This document shows positions 44,815-54,590 of a DNA stretch of 64,000 nucleotides, piece by piece. The position numbers and the translations under genes are program-made. The stretch spans positions 35,049,304-35,113,303 of the forward strand of contig NC_092671.1 of NCBI RefSeq assembly GCF_964355755.1, read 5' to 3'. This stretch comes from Antedon mediterranea (lineage: Eukaryota > Echinodermata > Crinoidea > Comatulida > Antedonidae). Each line of letters begins with the position of its first letter. The stretch's first letter is position 1. The notes under the pieces were generated by a model that worked only from the letters and a program-made list of their open reading frames with translations, made no database searches and was not told the origin of the DNA.

Positions 44815-44945
44815 TGAGAGAAAAACATTTGCGAGTTACCCTGGCACTACCTTAAGTCAGGATTGAACCCTGAATTGGAAGTTGTGAATGTACAGGTGGA
44901 TTACGTATGGCATCCGTGCCTTAGCGTTCGGCCATCGACTCGCTT
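44815..44945 (-). mobile_element. tRNA-derived SINE head, antisense
   Basis: Read on the minus strand: 'gagtcgatggccgaacgcta' with 'aggcac' (A-box region) and 'cagggttcaatcctga' (B-box), with spacing longer than in a real tRNA. This is a tRNA-headed SINE of its own family in this window. Confidence 0.65.
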
Positions 44946-45288
44946 TAACATGAAATTACATAAAGTTGTACACACAAAGTGGTTTTTCTTAGTGGTAACA
45001 CAAAAACATTTGTTAATTCATGATAAAAATTACTACGTGCAAATTATAGTGTATTACAATTCATCGGGTGAATGCCCTAGCATTTGAAGGACATCACCTA
45101 TTGTTAACACTTTTTATTATAATAATATGCACTCCATTGATTTTTTTTTCATCTGTCAAAATTTTGATTCATGACGATTCATTTAATTTCCATTGTTGGT
45201 ATTATGACATCAGATTCAGCTCTATCAGCTGGCATGTTTTTAGAGCAATCCCAATAATATTCAAGTTCAAATCTTCAATTGGCACTTA

Positions 45289-45463
45289 AGTTTTTTTGCT
45301 TTGTCATTTTTAAAGAGAGTTTTCCAAACACAACATTTAAACATTAAATTTTTTTTTTCTCCGGTGAACTTTACATATTAATTGAGAGGGCGCTATTTTA
45401 CATTAATTAAGCTTTTTTTTGCTTTGTCATTTAAAGGGAGTTTTCCAAACACAACATAACCTT
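45289..45463. repeat. Direct duplication, about 122-bp period
   Basis: 'tttttgctttgtcatttt(t)aaa' followed by 'gagttttccaaacacaacat' occurs at about 45291 and again at 45413. Confidence 0.8.
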
Positions 45464-45932
45464 AGGTTTGCCCATTCAGCATTTTTAATTAACAAACATA
45501 AACTGCTCCAAAAATAGCCCAACAACCCAACATAATACGTTTAGTATTAATTGGTCCAGGTAGTCACCCTAACTTCCTACAATACAAGCCCAGATGTAGG
45601 TTGTTTGCCTTGAAATTTGGACAAAATGACCATGGAAAATAATGCTTACAGTACCAAATACCAGTTTTTAATTAAATTGAGAATTTAAATGCACATTTTC
45701 TGTTCCTGGGTACAATTGTAAACTAAACATAATATTAAAATAATTATTATTATTTCAATTGTATGTTTCTGTATACAATATATTATAATTTATGTCGCTC
45801 ACAGTAGATGCTTTCAACATGAAATTTACAGAGATTTCTCCTTGTTGTACAATCCTTAAATATCAAAGGTGTGTTTGTTAGGTTTGCAGGCAAGACAATT
45901 CTTATATTTATGGGCCATTTATCATCTTGTAG

Positions 45933-46061
45933 GCGATGGGATTTATGCGTTCTTCTCTCGTTAACGAGCTGTGGTCAACCACGTCGAAGGAAGTAAAGGA
46001 TTACGGTTTCCAACAGGAGATCACTTTCTGGTCCACTAAAAGATGGACATTGTGCAATTAA
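45933..46061 (+). CDS. Possible terminal exon, 42 codons
   Basis: After the acceptor-like tatcatcttgtag the frame reads A-M-G-F-M-R-S-S-L-V-N-E-L-W-S-T-T-S-K-E and continues to TAA at 46059-46061. Base composition and codon use stand out from the AT-rich flanks. No family was recognised. If real it could be the last exon of the gene whose leader is at 31.3 kb, or of another plus-strand gene. Confidence 0.25.
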   Translation, partial: AMGFMRSSLVNELWSTTSKEVKDYGFQQEITFWSTKRWTLCN

Positions 46062-46139
46062 TAACTCAACACTTGTTCCGAAAGATTATTATCATCAGGC
46101 GCTAATTGTTATTATGAATTTTTTTTACGTAGATTGTTG

Positions 46140-46495
46140 ATTTATGCCTTGAATTTTATGAAAACTAATTTGTTCTTGTGACTAAAAAAAAGATGTTTAT
46201 ATTTTTTAAATTATGACTTAAATTTTCTGAAAACCTATTTGTTCTTGTTGCTAAAAAAAGATGTTTACAGTATATTTATTAAATTATGACTTAAATTTTA
46301 TGAAAACCTATTTCTTCCTGTGGCTAAAAAAGATGTTTAATATTTCTTAAATTATGGCTTAAATTTTATGAAAACCTATTTGTTCTTGTGGCTAAAAAAA
46401 GATGTTTATATTTATTTAAAATTATGACTTAAAGTTTAGGAAAACCTATTTGTCCTTGTGGCTAAAAAAAGATGTTCATATTTATTAAAAATTAT
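46140..46495. repeat. ~70-bp tandem repeat, 5 units
   Basis: 'attatgacttaaattttatg' followed by 'aaaacctatttgttcttgtg' and 'gctaaaaaaagatgtttata' is repeated five times with small length changes. Confidence 0.9.
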
Positions 46496-47041
46496 GAATA
46501 ACATAAGCATATCGAATAAACACTGCAATAATAATATAAATATCACAAAATAATATTATTACTTATTACTGTACTATTTTACCATTAATTTTGCTTTATG
46601 CTATAACCTCGTCCTCGGCTTGTTATATTATTGATGTGTTTGTGTTTGCGTTCAATGCTATGCTTCAGCGAGCAACACCATCATTGGAAAATCCAATTTA
46701 GCTTGAGTGTACACTTCCGATTCAAAACACTAGGGATTGGTATTCTTACTGTACATCCTAACCTTTGCAATCAATAGATTCGTCAATACCGTATGTAACC
46801 ATAATAATAACATAAACATACCGTAAATAAAATAACATTAAATGACAATAAATTGTGTTTTGATGTTATATTTTCAAATGTTATTCTCATTATCTAACTT
46901 TATGTATCTTAATGTACTTGAAAAAAAAATGTTTGAATACAATTTAATTGAAAATTAAATTTGTTGTTGAAATTGTATGCATGAGTGGATTTCTATAGCA
47001 CTCTCTATTTTTTGTTTTAGATTTTTTTCCCGTTGTACAGA

Positions 47042-47730
47042 GGGTCATTCCATCTCAGATCACCCAATGAGTTAAACCCTACCTCTTCCAATTTTGATGA
47101 AATTTGGTATATGGGTGATTCATAGCAATTAAAGTCAAAATTTCAAATTTTAACTTTATCGGACCAACGGTTTTCGAGATATCGCAATTTCAATTTTCGG
47201 TTTTTACGCAAAAAAGGGCGCGTCCGCCACGTTTCAAAGAGCTGTATCTCGGGAACTATAGGTTCAATTTTAAAAGCAAAGGTATTTTTGTAAAGGGGAG
47301 ACCATAAGGAATCTAAATATACTAATTGTGTGTGTTTTATGTTAATTTTAAGTTTAATAAAACTTTGAAATATATTTTGACCTTGAAATTGACACCGTGG
47401 AACACGCCCGATTTGTTGGTGACTATCACGAAAAATGTAGCCCTACGTGTCAACTACAACATATAAAAAAATTGGAGGGGTTTTTTTCTTTGTTTCCATG
47501 AAATTACAATTTGAAGTTGACATACCTCTTCCTTTTAGTGTATTTTTTGGTGTTGTTATATACTTATACACAGTGTGAACACTAACTGTTAAGGTGTCTT
47601 ATTGTTACGCTTTCTCATCAGGCCCACTTAAACACTACAGTAGATATATTTTGATATGAGAAATACTGGGTAACTCACATACTTTTCAAATCAATTTTGA
47701 CACATAGTTTAGTGTCCTTACTATGTTATT
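47042..47730 (+). repeat. Left long terminal inverted repeat
   Basis: 689 bp, the reverse complement of 49104-49795. It contains 'gaaatttggtatatgggtga' and 'ggttttcgagatatcgcaat'. It ends inside at 'ccttactatgttatt'. Confidence 0.9.
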
Positions 47731-47900
47731 TTAGTGTATTTTGGTGTCTGTCCATGCATTACTTCAATGTCAATTTGATGTATTCCAAAAATAATTTTAT
47801 TTACAAACTAAATATTATTATAATGTTACAATTGTCTATGTCTGGCCTTTACTCCTTGTCATCTGGCCAATTCAAACAGTATTTAGAAATGTTGTGGCGT

Positions 47901-48395
47901 TCATTTTGGGAAATTACTGTAATTCCTAGTCGAAGAGGATTTTATAAACGGAGAGGCTATAATACAATGTACATTTGATTCAGGAATCCAACAACAGTCT
48001 TCTTTGGACGGCCAATAAAAGATTTTCGCTGGCCCATGAGGATGCATAAATTTAATTTGATAATCCCCAAACTCTTCTGAGACATCCACAACCAAATGGG
48101 ACACCATCATAACTACAGCACACAAATTCTGAAGTCTAATAATGGTGGGTTGTGTATCAGCAACAATTTCATTTTCATCACTGAAAGATTCTTGAATCAC
48201 TACCACATCCGGAGGGTTTATCTGGGTACTAAGTTTGTAGACCTGCATCTGTGCCAGATAAACGTGAACAAAGCGATGATATTGTAATGTACCCTTGATG
48301 GTCTGGGCGAGGTTGAATCTCGGCTTTATTTCTTTTTCCACAGTAGATACCTCATCTATTCCCACATGAAAAAAGTTGATGCCTGGAATGTCCAT
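47901..48395 (-). pseudogene. Transposase-like gene remnant, downstream part after the SINE
   Basis: A 164-codon frame, longest in the transposon, starting MDIPGINFFHVGIDEVSTVE. It continues with a segment containing RFNLAQTIKGTLQYHRFVHV, a hydrophobic stretch (LCAVVMMVSHLVVDVSEEFG) and ends RNYSNFPK. The ATG at its start is formed next to the SINE junction, so it is probably not a natural start; the frame is the C-terminal part of the gene whose upstream part lies at 48758-49080. A Trp-rich piece (FYWPSKEDCCWIP) resembles a 'WP...D.CWI' signature seen near the end of this kind of protein, from memory. Confidence 0.65.
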
Positions 48396-48516
48396 ATGAG
48401 CGAGTCATATGGCCGAGCGGTTAAGGCAGGGGCGTCGTTTACCGTACCTAAAGAGCCAACAACAACATCGGCAAGGGTTCGAGGCCGACTCGCTCCTAGT
48501 TCTGGTGGTGGAACAA

Positions 48517-48550
<34 letters not shown>

Positions 48551-48757
48551 AGTGTACACAGTTATAACCTGTGTGTACTTTAAAGAACCCAGTTCATTAT
48601 TCGAAAAAGAGTAGGGGGTTATCCCGGTGAACTGGTTCACACAATAGCCCCTGTATCAGGGGGATTACCACCTATCTGATAGGACAGTGATTAATTCACT
48701 ATTGGTAATCCTTGGCCACATTGCCTAAAGACATAAATAAAAATAAAAAATTACACA
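48396..48757 (+). mobile_element. tRNA-Leu-like SINE (family 1) inserted in the transposon gene
   Basis: Head 'gtcatatggccgagcggtta' with 'aggcaggggc' (A-box) and 'aagggttcgaggccgactcg' (B-box), as in leucine tRNAs but without a closing acceptor stem. The body has 'aggactataaaccgtaggtc', 'cagtgtacacag' and 'gggggttatcccggtgaa'. The tail is 'cctaaagacataaataaaaa' with A-runs. The same family is at 53333-53705 (plus) and 56836-57110 (minus). It interrupts the reading frame on the opposite strand. Confidence 0.85.
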
Positions 48758-49080
48758 GTAGTCGAACATACTGAGAGATGTGAGAATATGACATTCAGTC
48801 AAACGCTGTAAGCTTCTCTTAGTGACAAGCCTCTTAACTGTTCCACCTATGCCATCACATGCACTCTTGCCATGTGATGTAGCGAAAAAATTCCCCTCGG
48901 CGTCTAAACCAAAATCTTCCTGGTGGTGGCAAAGGTTAATAAAGTTATATTGTTTTTGTATTGGCCGCCACATCCATCTGTGAAATAATGAACTTTTTTC
49001 ATGGTTGGTAGTTTTGATTTTAAATAGGGGATGACAACCTTTAAAAAGGCATCAGTAACTGATGTATGTTCTCTGCAATC
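48758..49080 (-). pseudogene. Transposase-like gene remnant, upstream part, frameshifted
   Basis: Read on the minus strand one frame gives FLKVVIPYLKSKLPTMKKVH and then YFTDG.GGQYKN; a second frame, overlapping from about 48973, gives FINLCHHQEDFG..AEGNFF and ATSHGKSACDGIGGTVKRL. The two parts read as one protein only if a single-base frame change near 48950 is allowed, so the copy is broken. D-G-x-x-x-Q-Y-K-N and H-G-K-x-x-x-D-G-x-G-G-x-x-K-R are features I recall from predicted proteins spread in many copies in cnidarian and echinoderm genomes; the Asp may be catalytic. The frame then runs into the SINE. Confidence 0.65.
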
Positions 49081-49103
49081 ACTTATTATGCATTAATATG
49101 CAT

Positions 49104-49795
49104 AATAACATAGTAAGGACACTAAACTATGTGTCAAAATTGATTTGAAAAGTATGTGAGTTACCCAGTATTTCTCATATCAAAGTATATCTACTGTTTA
49201 AGTGGGCCTGATGAGAAAGCGTAACAATAAGACACCTTAACAGTTAGTGTTCACACTGTGTATAAGTATATAACAACACCAAAAATACACTAAAAGGAAG
49301 AGGTATGTCAACTTCAAATTGTAATTTCATGGAAACAAACAAAAAAACCCCTCCAATTTTTTTATATGTTGTAGTTGACAAGTAGGGCTACATTTTTCGT
49401 GATAGTCACCAACAAATCGGGCGTGTTCCACGGGGTCAATTTCAAGGTCAAAATATATGTCAAAGTTTTATTAAACTTAAAATTAACATAAAACACACAC
49501 AATTAGTATATTTAGGTTCCTTATGGTCTCCCCTTTACAAAAATACCTTTGTTTTTAAAATCGAACCTATAGTTCCCGAGATACAGCTCTTTGAAACGTG
49601 GCGGCCGCTCCCTTTTTTGCGTAAAAACCGAAAATTGAAATTGCGATATCTCGAAAACCGTTGGTCCGATAAAGTTAAAATTTGAAATTTTGGCTTTAAT
49701 TGCTATGAATCACCCATATACCAAATTTCATCAAAATTGGAAGAGGTAGGGTTTAAAATTCCATTTTTTTTGGGTGAACTGAGATGGAATGACCC
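49104..49795 (-). repeat. Right long terminal inverted repeat
   Basis: 692 bp, the reverse complement of 47042-47730. It begins at 'aataacatagtaagg' and ends at 'gatggaatgaccc'. Confidence 0.9.
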
Positions 49796-49971
49796 CAGAC
49801 CAAATTATTCAAGTGATTCTGTGTTTGAGCAACAACAACTAATTCTAAACGTTTTCTAAAAGTTTTTGTTTCTTGTGATTTTTGTTTATGAAATAATTAT
49901 TAATTTAGTATGAATTATTCGTATGTAAGTATGTATGTAAAACTAATGAATAATATAGAGCCCTCTATAAT

Positions 49972-50642
49972 TACCGTACTGACGCGGGTATAAGCCCACC
50001 CCCCTCAAACATGAAATCACGTCAAGTTTGGGGGGTGGGCTTCTACCCGAGAATTAAAAAATGCAGATCGTCAAAAACAGCACATGTACACTGTGTATTC
50101 CACCATGCGAGCGAGCGCCCTCACGTGTACGACGTTGCCTCTAAATACACGAGGTGTAGAGTGTCGGAAAATTAAGCTTATAGTTTGTGTAATTTATCGT
50201 AGAATATCTTATTTTAAACATCAATTGAACAAGAATTTATCAAGCAGAAAAGCAAGTATACAATGTTCGTTAAATAGAAATGTACCAAAGAAATTTAATA
50301 AGTTTGTTTATGGCGGCCGATACCAAATAGTGGTTTTTAGTTTTGGCAACTTGTAGCGTCGTGTGTGAAGCGATCTTCGACCGCGATGTAGTGTAAACAA
50401 AACAGGACCGCTAGGCCTCATATGGCCTAGCGTATATTAGCCTAGCTTGGTTATGATCAAAGGTAAGTGTATTCGGTGTATGGACATCGCCAAATACAAA
50501 ATAATGTATTACGACACACACTGTAGATCTTCGAATTAATGGGTGGGCTTATACCCGAGTGCCTCATTTTTCAGGAAAATTAGTCAAAAGTCGGGGGTGG
50601 GCTTATACCCGAGTATGGGCTTATACCCACGTCAGTACGGTA
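49972..50642. mobile_element. 671-bp mariner-like MITE, TA-flanked
   Basis: TACCGTACTGACG at the left is mirrored as CGTCAGTACGGTA at the right; the TA at each tip is the probable target duplication. Inner ends repeat 'gggtataagcccaccccc' (left) and 'gggtgggcttatacccgag' (right, twice). The 90-codon frame at 50084-50356 and a short ATG-led frame at about 50451 show no transposase motif. A related fragment ('aggtataaacccccaccc') is near 24150 and another near 51210. Confidence 0.8.
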
Positions 50643-51842
50643 GTAGAAATGTGGGTATGTGCTATGAGTCTTTAAATAAATTGACAATTTACATTATTCA
50701 ACTTTATGATCCTCTACGGCAGGATGATTGCTTTAAAAGAACGACACATCAGAATAAATTTGTAAACAAAATATGAACACCGGTAAATGAAATTTTGCAA
50801 TCTGAATCAATATAATAAATTAGTTATTCTTTCCATGGCGTGGGATGTTTAAACAGAGGCATTATTTTTTTAATAAATTTGAGTACATGCGACGGAACAT
50901 GCGGTTTTATACATCAATTGTTTCATTTTTTGCGTAGGATGTATTGTTTAAAATTAATGAATTGAAGTTCCATAAAAAATATTTGTTTCATACTGCCTTT
51001 GTTGACACGAGTAAGTAGTCCGGGTTAAAGGTCGGTTGCAATTTGCATTTTATCAAATTTAAACATTTTTAATTAAGAGATCTTAAAAGAAAAATCACAA
51101 CACCCTTTTAAGCTCTTGTTAAACACGTTTAGTGGTAGCCGTTGAAGATTATGAGATCTATGTTGTATTTTTATTTTTATTTTACCAGGGATGTGGGCAC
51201 AACATTTAGTGAAAATTAGGGGGGTGGGTTTAATACTCAAATAGCTTTAAATCAGAGTGATGGCCATTATTCTATGGTAATTCCAATTTTTCACATTTTG
51301 AATTCCAACCTTTCAATCTTTCGTCTTAGGGGTTGTATCTGCTGCCACATAAATATCATAATATGGTATTTTTTAAATACCGTATATTTAATATATGGTA
51401 TATTTTTGGCAGAAGAAATGGTGCTCATAAAAATATACTGTAGACAATACACTGTAGAACATATACTGGGATATTTTGCCCCACCAAATTTGTGGATAAA
51501 ATATGGTATTAAAAATTTATACTGTAATGTATAACATACACCTACTGTACTGTAAATATACTTTATTTGTCAAAAATGTAATATACATTTTCGAAAATTG
51601 TTTTCCTTTAAATTAAATTTAAAATACATTTAAAATACGTACAAAATATTGCAAAAACATTTAAATTAACGAATTAAAATTGTGAATATCTTGAAAATTT
51701 CAGTTCACTTTCATTTTTAACACTACATTCCAACAGCAAGAAAAGCATTAAAATATTAAAGCACATATGAATGTCATTAGAGAGATCCAAAAAGACATGA
51801 TGGTATTTTTTTTAAAGCATGCATAATGAAAGTGGATTAATT
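50643..51842. other. AT-rich spacer
   Basis: Near 51200 'aggggggtgggtttaatac' is a fragment of the mariner-like MITE family. TATGGTATTT words are dense near 51360-51520. No gene was seen. Confidence 0.45.
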
Positions 51843-52082
51843 CTAACAGCATTCTGCACACTTAGACTTGCTTTGACGGAACGTTGATGCGCTTGACCTG
51901 TCTGCTTTATCTGCGCCCTCGTTCGCTCGAAGATAACATGCTTTGGGGAACGCATTAGAAATTCTCAAAGAATGGAATTGCATTTCGCATAAATCAAAGA
52001 ATATCGTATTGTTTGTTTCTATTCCATTTACGATGACTTTATTGTCGTTTATAAATCTTTGATTGTTTTGATGGCTGTCATT
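51843..52082 (-). CDS. Possible last exon of a minus-strand gene, 79 codons
   Basis: The frame is open from 52082 down to TAG at 51843-51845. It includes KVIVNGIETNNTIFFDLCEM and later YLRANEGADKADRSSASTF and ends SKSKCAECC. The second half uses GC-containing codons (GCG AAC GAG GGC GCA) unlike the surroundings, which is why I take it seriously. The upstream boundary could be the weak acceptor tgacag at about 52073. The C-terminal Cys pair recalls lipid-modified ends of small GTPases, but no GTPase motif is visible in this piece. The rest of the gene would lie at higher coordinates and was not found. Confidence 0.3.
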   Translation of the reverse strand, partial: NDSHQNNQRFINDNKVIVNGIETNNTIFFDLCEMQFHSLRISNAFPKACYLRANEGADKADRSSASTFRQSKSKCAECC

Positions 52083-53105
52083 TCATTTGTTTGTGAATAT
52101 TATGTGAACATTTATTGATTTTCTTATAATTGGTTTAAGCCTTCAATTAGTTGAGAGAAGAAAAACTTCTCATTATAATAAATTGATAGGAATTTAATAA
52201 GTAAAAAAGTGTGTTCTAGTAGCACAAGTCTAAACTTTATTTTATTCCAAATCTCAACTACAGTACTACTGTAGCTCCCACACCAAGAGGCTACTTTACA
52301 CAAGTATAATATCATGGATTTATTTTGGATGAGACCTTGCTACACATTATATGGTGCGGAATTACAACCTGGCCTAGGTCAAGTTCAATATTGAATATCG
52401 AAACGTGGCAGGCTATAGGCGCTTGACCTTTGACAAGATCGCCTAAAATTTATAATTTAAATCTACGATACTTAGTATTGTATATTCAGGAATAGCCGCT
52501 CCATAGTCTCTTTGCTTTTCTTCCTTATATCTTATTCTGATTAACTCAAAATTATTTTTACTAACAAACATTACTATTTGTATGCCTAGTGTGTAAACAT
52601 TATTGACATAATTTCATAAACATCTTCATGTCGTACAACTACTCGTAACATTTTTTCTCAACTTTCTATCATCTAAAGTCGTAGTTAGTCATGCCTCGGG
52701 TCACATTCTATGGTCTCCGTACAGGTAGGCTACTACATCAGTACTTCTATGAATGGATGACTAGCCGGTGACAATAACGCTAGTTGGTCATACACAGTAC
52801 CGTTTTTTATTTTACGATCATTCGGGAAACCACCTCACGACGATTACAACCTGACCTACACAATGAGATCCAGTTTATTTGTATTTTTATAATGGGTAAC
52901 CTCTTCAATACATAAAAAAAAAATTCTCCCTGCCACGTGGCTCAGTACACAATTCACAATAAAATATAAAATGTACAAACAAAATACCAGCCCATTTCCC
53001 TCCAAACTAAAACAACTTTAGCATAAATCTTGAATGTCCTTATAGCCAATAATTTTCTTTAATCTTTACTAGCTAAGATTTAGTTGTTTGTATTCTTTAC
53101 TGTAG
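52083..53105. other. Spacer
   Basis: No array, inverted repeat or exon was recognised. If the minus-strand exon at 51843-52082 is real, this is part of its upstream intron. Confidence 0.4.
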
Positions 53106-53330
53106 ACCCCATTTATGTGGCAGGAGTTGTGGATGGGTGGTTACATGATGCTTGGCTACCATTCAAAGATTCCTGGGTTCAAGTCCTATAATATGTCAGG
53201 ATTTTTTCTAATAACAATTTACAACTCCACTCCCAAAGAATTGTATTAAGACTTTCTTTATGTAAAGCATCTTGTTGTATGTTTGTCTTGTGAACAGCAT
53301 TGCCACCTTTTAAGAAGGATAGTGAATGAA
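53106..53330 (+). mobile_element. tRNA-derived SINE, family 2
   Basis: 'gatgggtggttacatgatgc' (A-box) and 'ctgggttcaagtcctataat' (B-box) are followed by 'acaactccactcccaaag' and 'agactttctttatgtaaagc', the same body as at 12772-13000. It is immediately followed by a family 1 SINE. Confidence 0.8.
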
Positions 53331-53332
53331 TG

Positions 53333-53705
53333 TGGGTGAGTGGCCGAGCGGTTAAGACAGTGGAACCGTAATCACGTAGCCATAACATCGGCAGAGGTTC
53401 GAGGCTCACTCATTCCATGGTTCTGGTGGTAGAACGAGTCTTCTCGGATAAGGACTATAAACCGTAGGTCCAGTGTACACAACTTGCTCGTGTGCACTTT
53501 AAAGAACCTAGTACATCTTTCAAGACGAGTAGGGGGTTACCCCGGTGTATTAGTACATCACAGCCACTGATCACCAACTGGGCCCTCTGGGAGACCAGTC
53601 TTTGACTGAAGAGGTTACCCAGTATAAATATATATTTCAATCAATCAATCAATCAATCAATTCACTTGGTTATCCTTGGCAATTTGCCTAAATATATAAA
53701 AACAA
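53333..53705 (+). mobile_element. tRNA-Leu-like SINE, family 1
   Basis: Head 'gagtggccgagcggttaaga' and 'agaggttcgaggctcactc'; body 'aggactataaaccgtaggtc', 'cagtgtacacaac', 'gggggttaccccggtg'; a (CAAT)n stretch near 53638-53660; tail 'ttgcctaaatatataaaaac'. It abuts the family 2 SINE at its left side. Confidence 0.85.
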
Positions 53706-54069
53706 AAACATTTACACATGATTACCGAGGCAATCGATAAGTGTAAATACTCAGAACACAGAATTAGGCTCACTCTGGGATGGATACATATCTGAATGGT
53801 GCCAAGCATCTTATTCGGAGTTGACCTTTGATCTTCCCATTTCCCACATTATAATTATAGATATCCTTGTGTTGTAGTAAGGTCACGATCAATCTTTAAT
53901 TGCTTTTCTCATATCATCATTGAACACTTCCTATTTCAAATTGTTTAGTTTAACAGATTAATATCAATTTGATAACATTCATTCCATAAGATGAATTACT
54001 GCTGACTGTCCTTGGAAAACACACTTCATATCAAACACGTGTTTGAAAAATAACTAACTATTAAATACA
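53706..54069. other. Spacer
   Basis: Nothing was recognised. Confidence 0.4.
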
Positions 54070-54590
54070 CTAGAATCCTAATTAAGAGCGTCATCTTAAT
54101 TAAGGCTACGTCCACTAAGAGGAGATCATGATCGTCTTCGAAAGTCATTTGTTCCAAATTCTTGCCATTTATATAACGCAACTATTAAAAGATAGATTGA
54201 ATATGTAATTTGTATGTAATCTGTATATAAAATACTGGTAATATATATATATATATTTTTTTTATATATCTTATAATGTTACGATATATATTTTTTATAT
54301 TCTTGTCTTTTTGATGTTTATTCGTATTTTTATAAGGTCTTGTATTTTTGTATTCTTGACTTTTTATATATTTTTAATTAATTGTTTGAGAGCTTGTTAA
54401 CGAAACGAATTTCCTTTTTGTATTCTGTATCTTTGGGACGAAAAAGTGTCCCCTCAATAGCTGATGCCCCCTAAAGCATTTAGTGTTAACGATTGCATAT
54501 TTCTCTTTGTTCATTTCACAGGAAGGTTTCCCATTAATAGGGGTGTCCCCTGGATAGGTTGTCCCAAAAAAGGAGTTCTATTTTGTTTGC
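54070..54590. mobile_element. Decayed pogo/Tc1-like element, 'GTGTCCC' family
   Basis: 'cctaattaagagcgtcatc' near 54078, 'aaaagtgtcccctcaatag' near 54442 and 'cccattaataggggtgtccc' near 54531 are the inner motifs seen at 23702-23860 and 16116-16610. Ends are not definable. The 80-codon frame at 54464-54706 overlies it and is not a gene. Confidence 0.5.

Larger units (their letters stand above)
47042..49795. mobile_element. 2.75-kb DNA transposon with ~690-bp terminal inverted repeats, TSD CAGA
   Basis: The left arm 47042-47730 and the right arm 49104-49795 are near-identical inverted copies (GGGTCATTCCATCTCAG at each tip). Differences by eye are few, for example 'gggcgcgtccgcc' against the complement of 'ggcggccgctccc', and a short indel behind each tip. 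CAGA stands directly outside both ends (47038-47041 and 49796-49799). The 1.37-kb middle has minus-strand remains of a transposase-like gene and a younger SINE. Superfamily unknown: the 4-bp duplication and very long arms do not fit Harbinger, mariner or hAT. Confidence 0.9.

Noticed and set aside
48410-48500. A leucine tRNA gene
   Set aside because: A- and B-boxes are good, but the acceptor stem does not pair, spacing is too long, and the same head plus body recurs at two other places: it is a SINE.
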